46,237 nucleotides of DNA from contig CALCEM010000066.1 of the NCBI GenBank assembly GCA_937900285.1, forward strand, positions 1 through 46,237. Reading direction: 5' to 3'. Positions within the stretch are counted from its first letter, which is position 1, and each line of letters opens with the position of its first letter. This DNA is from an uncultured Fretibacterium sp. GTDB taxonomy: Bacteria; Synergistota; Synergistia; Synergistales; Aminobacteriaceae. The translations under genes were made by a program, and so were the position numbers. Positions 42,651 through 46,237 of this stretch are shown piece after piece. The notes beneath the pieces were generated by a model. It worked only from the letters and a program-made list of their open reading frames with translations, did not search any database and had not been told where the DNA came from.

Positions 42651-44087
42651 CTATAATAAATAACGTCTTATATCGCGATTCTCGACGAGTCCATTTAATT
42701 TTTCGTGTACCATTTCAGGAGTAATTTCAATTTTATCAACGTTCATATCGCTAACGTTAAAACTGATCTCTTCAAGTAATTGTTCCATCATTGTGTGCAA
42801 TCTTCTTGCGCCGATGTCTTCCATTTCGGAGTTCATTTTGTGAGCGAGTTTTGCAATTTCTGCGGTAGCTTCGTCAGTGAAATTTAAATCTGTTCCTTCG
42901 GTAGAAATTAAAGCTTTATATTGTTTGATCAAACTATTTTCAGGTTCAGTTAAAATCTGTTGTAAATGTTCTGCGCTTAATGGTTCAAGTTCTACACGGA
43001 TGGGAAATCGCCCCTGTAATTCCGGAATTAAATCAGACGGCTTCACACCGCTAAAAGCTCCGGCAGCAATAAATAAAATATGATCTGTTTTAACCGGGCC
43101 GTATCTAGTTTGAACGACTGAGCCTTCGACAATCGGTAATAAATCGCGTTGAACACCTTCCCGGCTGACATCTGGACCATGAGACGAGCCATTTTTTACG
43201 ACAACTTTATCGATTTCGTCCAAAAATACGATGCCTTCTTCTTGAGCAATATCCAGAGCTTCTTTTGTCATGGCTTCGGTATCAATTAATTTTTCTGCTT
43301 CTTCCTGTTGCAAAAGTTTTAAAGCTTCGTGAACTTTCATGCTGCGTTTTTTAGTTTTTTTCGGCATAATTCCTCCGAGCATTTCAGTTAAATTAATTCC
43401 CATGATGTCCATGCCTGGAGTACCAAAAATCGGAATTGTATTATTTGTGTCGTTCACATCAATTTCAACATCGCGAGAATTTAATTTACCGTTGCGCAAC
43501 ATTTCTAATAATTTAGCTCTGGTTTTGGAATCGCTTTCCTGAATTTTGGGCTGTTCCGGCTCGTTAATTTCTTCGTCAAATTCTTCATCGTCCTGCAAAT
43601 TAAAATTATTATTTCGATTTGTGAACGCTTTCATTAAATCGGGCATAGAAAATTTTTTTTCAGGTCGTGGAAGCATTGCGTCCAGTAATCTTTGTTCAGC
43701 TTTTTCGAGTGCGGGAGCTTGAACGGAAGCGAGCATTTTCTTTTTGACCATAGACACCGCAAACTCTGTTAAATCTCTGATAATCGTTTCAACATCACGG
43801 CCAACATAACCGACTTCAGTAAATTTTGTTGCTTCAACTTTTACAAACGGAGCGTTTGAGAGTGTTGCCAAACGTCTAGCGATTTCAGTTTTACCCACAC
43901 CGGTTGGGCCGACCATTAAAATATTTTTCGGCATGATTTCGTGCGAAACCTCCGGCGGTAAAACTCTCCTGCGCAATCTGTTACGTAGAGCAATAGCTAC
44001 AGCTCTTTTTGCTTTATCCTGGCCAATTATATAACGGTCTAAATATTCGATAATGCGGGCTGGTGTTAAATCTGATTGAATTTTCAT
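42651..44087 (-). CDS. hslU: ATP-dependent protease ATPase subunit HslU
   Basis: AAA+ unfoldase that feeds substrates to HslV. Walker A is GPTGVGKTEIARRL near residue 58, Walker B GIVFLDEIDKV near 292, and the sensor region GRFPIRVEL follows. The inserted I domain (about 110-240) is acidic and Asn-rich here. The C-terminus ends RDIRRYLL, whose last residues insert into HslV. The 478-aa length is normal. GAGGTG precedes the ATG, and hslV ends three bases upstream. Confidence 0.97.
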   Translation of the reverse strand: MKIQSDLTPARIIEYLDRYIIGQDKAKRAVAIALRNRLRRRVLPPEVSHEIMPKNILMVGPTGVGKTEIARRLATLSNAPFVKVEATKFTEVGYVGRDVETIIRDLTEFAVSMVKKKMLASVQAPALEKAEQRLLDAMLPRPEKKFSMPDLMKAFTNRNNNFNLQDDEEFDEEINEPEQPKIQESDSKTRAKLLEMLRNGKLNSRDVEIDVNDTNNTIPIFGTPGMDIMGINLTEMLGGIMPKKTKKRSMKVHEALKLLQQEEAEKLIDTEAMTKEALDIAQEEGIVFLDEIDKVVVKNGSSHGPDVSREGVQRDLLPIVEGSVVQTRYGPVKTDHILFIAAGAFSGVKPSDLIPELQGRFPIRVELEPLSAEHLQQILTEPENSLIKQYKALISTEGTDLNFTDEATAEIAKLAHKMNSEMEDIGARRLHTMMEQLLEEISFNVSDMNVDKIEITPEMVHEKLNGLVENRDIRRYLL

Positions 44088-44090
44088 AAT

Positions 44091-44630
44091 TTATTCTAGC
44101 ACCTCAAGGGTAATATTATTATTAGTGTAAATACAAATTTCTGAAGCTATTTCAATGGAACGGCGTGCAATTTTTTCCGGCGTATAGTCTGTAGATTCTC
44201 TTAAAGCTCTTCCGGCAGCCAACGCATAACCAGAACCGGAACCAATAGCAGCGACATCGCCTTCGGGTTCTAAAATATCGCCAGCTCCACTTAATAATAA
44301 CGTCATATTTTTATCAGCTGCTAACATCATGGCTTCGAGTCTTCTTAATGCTTTATCGAGTCTCCATTCGCGGACTAATTTTACAGCACCTTTCATTAAG
44401 TCGCCTTTTTCCTGTTCGAGACAATTTTCAAATTTTTCGAGCAAAGTCATAGCATCAGCCGTAGAACCTGCAAAACCTGTTAAAATTTTTCCGTCGAGTA
44501 ATTTCCGTACTTTTCTGGCATTAGATTTAATTGACTGATTTCCGAGAGTTACCTGACCATCTCCGGCCATAGCGACCCGTGAATTATTTCGCACGCACAC
44601 TATAGTAGTACCGTTAAATATTTTGATCAC
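44091..44630 (-). CDS. hslV: ATP-dependent protease subunit HslV
   Basis: Proteasome-like threonine protease, 179 aa. The catalytic Thr lies in GTTIVCVRNN after a seven-residue presequence, and GDGQVTLG, ARKVRKL and GFAGSTADA are conserved. The presequence is longer than the single Met of E. coli HslV and recalls Bacillus ClpQ. The start GTG at 44630 overlaps AAGGGTGATC, which itself resembles a ribosome binding site, so the true start is uncertain. No ATG, GTG or TTG lies between it and the catalytic Thr. Confidence 0.95.
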   Translation of the reverse strand: MIKIFNGTTIVCVRNNSRVAMAGDGQVTLGNQSIKSNARKVRKLLDGKILTGFAGSTADAMTLLEKFENCLEQEKGDLMKGAVKLVREWRLDKALRRLEAMMLAADKNMTLLLSGAGDILEPEGDVAAIGSGSGYALAAGRALRESTDYTPEKIARRSIEIASEICIYTNNNITLEVLE

Positions 44631-44761
44631 CCTTTTTTATTTTGATGAAAATATAAGTTTTAAATTTTAATTATTATCGCATTTGTGAGTAAATTTTTAA
44701 AATACTGAAAATATCATAAATTTTTAAATAAATCATGAATGAAATAAATTTTTATTTTTAT

Positions 44762-44817
44762 TGCGTAAACTGTTTTAAAAAATTCGGGTTTACATTTTAA
44801 AATTTGAGTGATATAAA
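44762..44817 (+). promoter_or_regulatory. Probable BirA operator and birA-bioY promoter
   Basis: GTAAAC (44765-44770), 17 bases and GTTTAC (44788-44793) form an inverted repeat. The arms and spacing equal those of the E. coli bio operator as I know it. The right arm overlaps a -35 box TTTACA (44789-44794), and TATAAA (44812-44817) follows after 17 bases. Binding of biotin-charged BirA here would block transcription of birA and bioY. BirA has the N-terminal DNA-binding domain needed for this. Confidence 0.75.
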
Positions 44818-44898
44818 TTCCAGCGCGTTAAATTTTGGCCAGATAAATTAAATTAATTTTGGGCGCGTTTACAAAATTTTTCTAATCGGAGGGAGTTC

Positions 44899-45876
44899 AT
44901 GAAATTAAGAATTATAAAATTTTTGGAAGATCATCGAGGTGAATTTATTTCAGGTGAATTATTAGCGAATCAACTTGGAATAACCCGCGCAGGAGTTTGG
45001 AAAAATATTTTAAGTTTGAGGCAGGACGGCTATAAAATTAAATCTGTACCCAAAAGAGGTTATATGCTTGAAAATGACAGCGATTTATTAACGGAAGAAG
45101 GCATAAAGGCAAATTTAAATTTAAATTCCAAAATTACAAAAATAATTTGTCTGGACAAAATCGATTCTACAAATAATTACGCTAAAAAACTAGCATTACA
45201 AAACGCAGATAACGGGACTTTAATTGTTGCTAATTCTCAAACTGGCGGAAGAGGTCGACAGGGACATAAATTTATTTCGCCACCTGGAACGGGTTTATAT
45301 ATGACATTAATTCTGCGTCCGAGTGTAAACATTTCAGAATTTCAAATGATCACGATAGCTGCTGCCGTCAGCGTCTGCCGTTCAATTGAAGATTTATGCG
45401 GAGAAACGGGAATTACAAAAATTAAATGGGTCAATGATATTTATATGCGAGAAAGAAAGATCAGCGGAATATTAACCGAAGCGGTGACAAATTTTGAAAA
45501 CGGCGAAATTGAAAGCGTTGTGACAGGAATAGGAATAAATGTAACAACAGAAAATTTTAACGAGAGTGCAGGAAATGCCGGATCAATTTTTGAAGCTGGA
45601 AATAAAATTAAATTTACCCGCAATAAATTAGCTGCTCGAATTTCTGATTATTTAATTAATTACGCTGAAGATTTGAGCAACCCGGAAATTATAAATTTTT
45701 ATCGTGATAGATCTTTTTTAATTGGTCATGATATTACGTACATGAAAAATAATTTACAGAGTTTCGGCCATGTAATTTCAATAGATGAATATGGCGGACT
45801 CGAAATAATAAATAATTCTGGTGAAAAAGAAATTTTAAGATCAGGAGAGGTATTTACGGTGAGAAAAAATGATTAA
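44899..45876 (+). CDS. birA: Bifunctional biotin-protein ligase / biotin operon repressor
   Basis: Attaches biotin to carboxylase subunits and represses biotin genes, 325 aa. The N-terminal winged helix (1-65, LANQLGITRAGVWKNILSLRQDGYKI) is followed by the ligase domain. Its biotinoyl-AMP loop is GGRGRQGHKFISP, the catalytic KWVNDIY follows, and an SH3-like domain ends the protein. GGAGGG precedes the ATG. It overlaps bioY by eight bases. The DNA-binding domain and the upstream operator indicate autoregulation. Confidence 0.96.
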   Translation: MKLRIIKFLEDHRGEFISGELLANQLGITRAGVWKNILSLRQDGYKIKSVPKRGYMLENDSDLLTEEGIKANLNLNSKITKIICLDKIDSTNNYAKKLALQNADNGTLIVANSQTGGRGRQGHKFISPPGTGLYMTLILRPSVNISEFQMITIAAAVSVCRSIEDLCGETGITKIKWVNDIYMRERKISGILTEAVTNFENGEIESVVTGIGINVTTENFNESAGNAGSIFEAGNKIKFTRNKLAARISDYLINYAEDLSNPEIINFYRDRSFLIGHDITYMKNNLQSFGHVISIDEYGGLEIINNSGEKEILRSGEVFTVRKND

Positions 45877-46193
45877 TAATTTCAAAAATTTAATATTAAG
45901 TGCTTTATTTGCTGCTTTAATTTCGGTAGGTACGTTTATAAAAATTCCGACTCCATTATTACCGATAACGCTTCAGACTTTATTTATAATATTGGCCGGT
46001 TTAATTTTGGGTTCGAAATTTGGGGCAATATCAGTTTCAATTTATGTATTATTAGGTTTATCTGGTGTGCCGGTTTTTACGCAGGGTGGAGGCGTAAATT
46101 ATATTTTAAATCCGACATTCGGTTATATATTGAGTTTTATACCTGGTGCATATTTGGCCGGATATATTCGTGAAAAGTTTGGCGCGAAATTTT
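45869..46193 (+). CDS. bioY: Biotin transporter BioY, truncated by the contig end
   Basis: Substrate-binding membrane subunit of the biotin ECF transporter. About 108 of the usual ~180-190 residues are present. Hydrophobic segments with the family pattern IPTPLLPITLQTLFIILAGL and LGLSGVPVFTQGGGVNYIL are clear, and the last native codons read GAKF. The TAG that appears to end the frame at 46193-46195 is formed by one native T and the AG of the sequencing adapter, so the gene is incomplete rather than short. It is cotranscribed with birA. Confidence 0.93.
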
Positions 46194-46237
46194 AGATCGG
46201 AAGAGCACACGTCTGAACTCCAGTCACGGCTACATCT
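46194..46237 (+). other. Illumina TruSeq adapter contamination
   Basis: AGATCGGAAGAGC at 46194 begins the standard TruSeq adapter and matches it through 46227. GGCTAC at 46228-46233 equals TruSeq index 11, and ATCT is the start of the common 3' part. These 44 bases are not genomic. Confidence 0.98.

Noticed and set aside
44867..44876. Second BirA site at GTTTACAAAA
   Set aside because: Only a half-site is present; no matching GTAAAC arm lies 17 bases upstream.
46193..46195. TAG as the true stop of bioY
   Set aside because: Two of its three bases belong to the sequencing adapter.

Overview
The window is an AT-rich bacterial contig end that uses the standard code, with frequent TTG and GTG starts. 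Gene content suggests a diderm, non-model anaerobe. It has a TolC-type outer-membrane channel and a MacA-type adaptor, together with CodY, HslUV and a Bacillus-type MetRS. No sporulation genes are seen. My best guess is a low-GC member of Synergistota; a diderm Firmicute such as a Negativicute is the main alternative. This is inference from gene content only.

Layout. The left edge (minus strand) holds the first 17 codons of what looks like an EcoRI-type adenine DNA methyltransferase. Positions 207-3254 (+) carry metG and a DUF2157 membrane protein, closed by a terminator. Positions 3317-11094 (-) are a division and wall operon: murC, murB, ftsQ-like, ftsA, ftsZ, a SPOR protein and folC. Positions 11267-15874 (+) hold a hydroxyacid dehydrogenase, then an outer-membrane efflux protein, a PHP phosphoesterase and a MacA-like adaptor. 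Positions 15902-16598 (-) are a broken family-2 glycosyltransferase. Positions 16801-21959 (-) hold aspS and a tight set of a CcdA-like protein, an ABC ATPase, a periplasmic binding protein and an AIR-synthase-like protein. groES-groEL (+) follow behind a CIRCE-like operator. Positions 24271-29445 (-) hold a cytidylyltransferase, a family-4 glycosyltransferase, recN, nadK and dcd. Positions 29520-41750 (+) form a long co-directional run: yhaM-like, rluC-like, yibE/F-like, ppx, an unknown gene, ftsE, ftsX, two EnvC-like proteins, a C-terminal protease, purA, rimI and a small ORF. Positions 41826-44630 (-) are hslV-hslU-codY. Last come birA and bioY (+) under a probable BirA operator; bioY is cut by the contig end.

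The most interesting signal is shared by the three surface-sugar genes: the broken GT2, the cytidylyltransferase and the GT4. Each is preceded by the same element (A)AAGGGGTTGACAAA. About 16-25 bases further on comes a short tandem repeat with a different unit at each locus: 7 bp x2, 5 bp x11 and 7 bp x6. None of the units is a multiple of 3. At each locus a short leader ORF can be read from just after the element, through the repeat, to a stop that touches the start codon of the sugar gene. At two loci the present copy number keeps this leader open. At the third, the pseudogene, it is closed and would open with one copy. This looks like a dispersed family of repeat-switched glycan genes. Because TTGACA is also a perfect -35 box with a -10-like hexamer 16-17 bases on, a promoter-based model must be weighed against the leader-ORF model.

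Quality note: the last 44 bases are Illumina TruSeq adapter, not genome, and they create a false stop codon in bioY.
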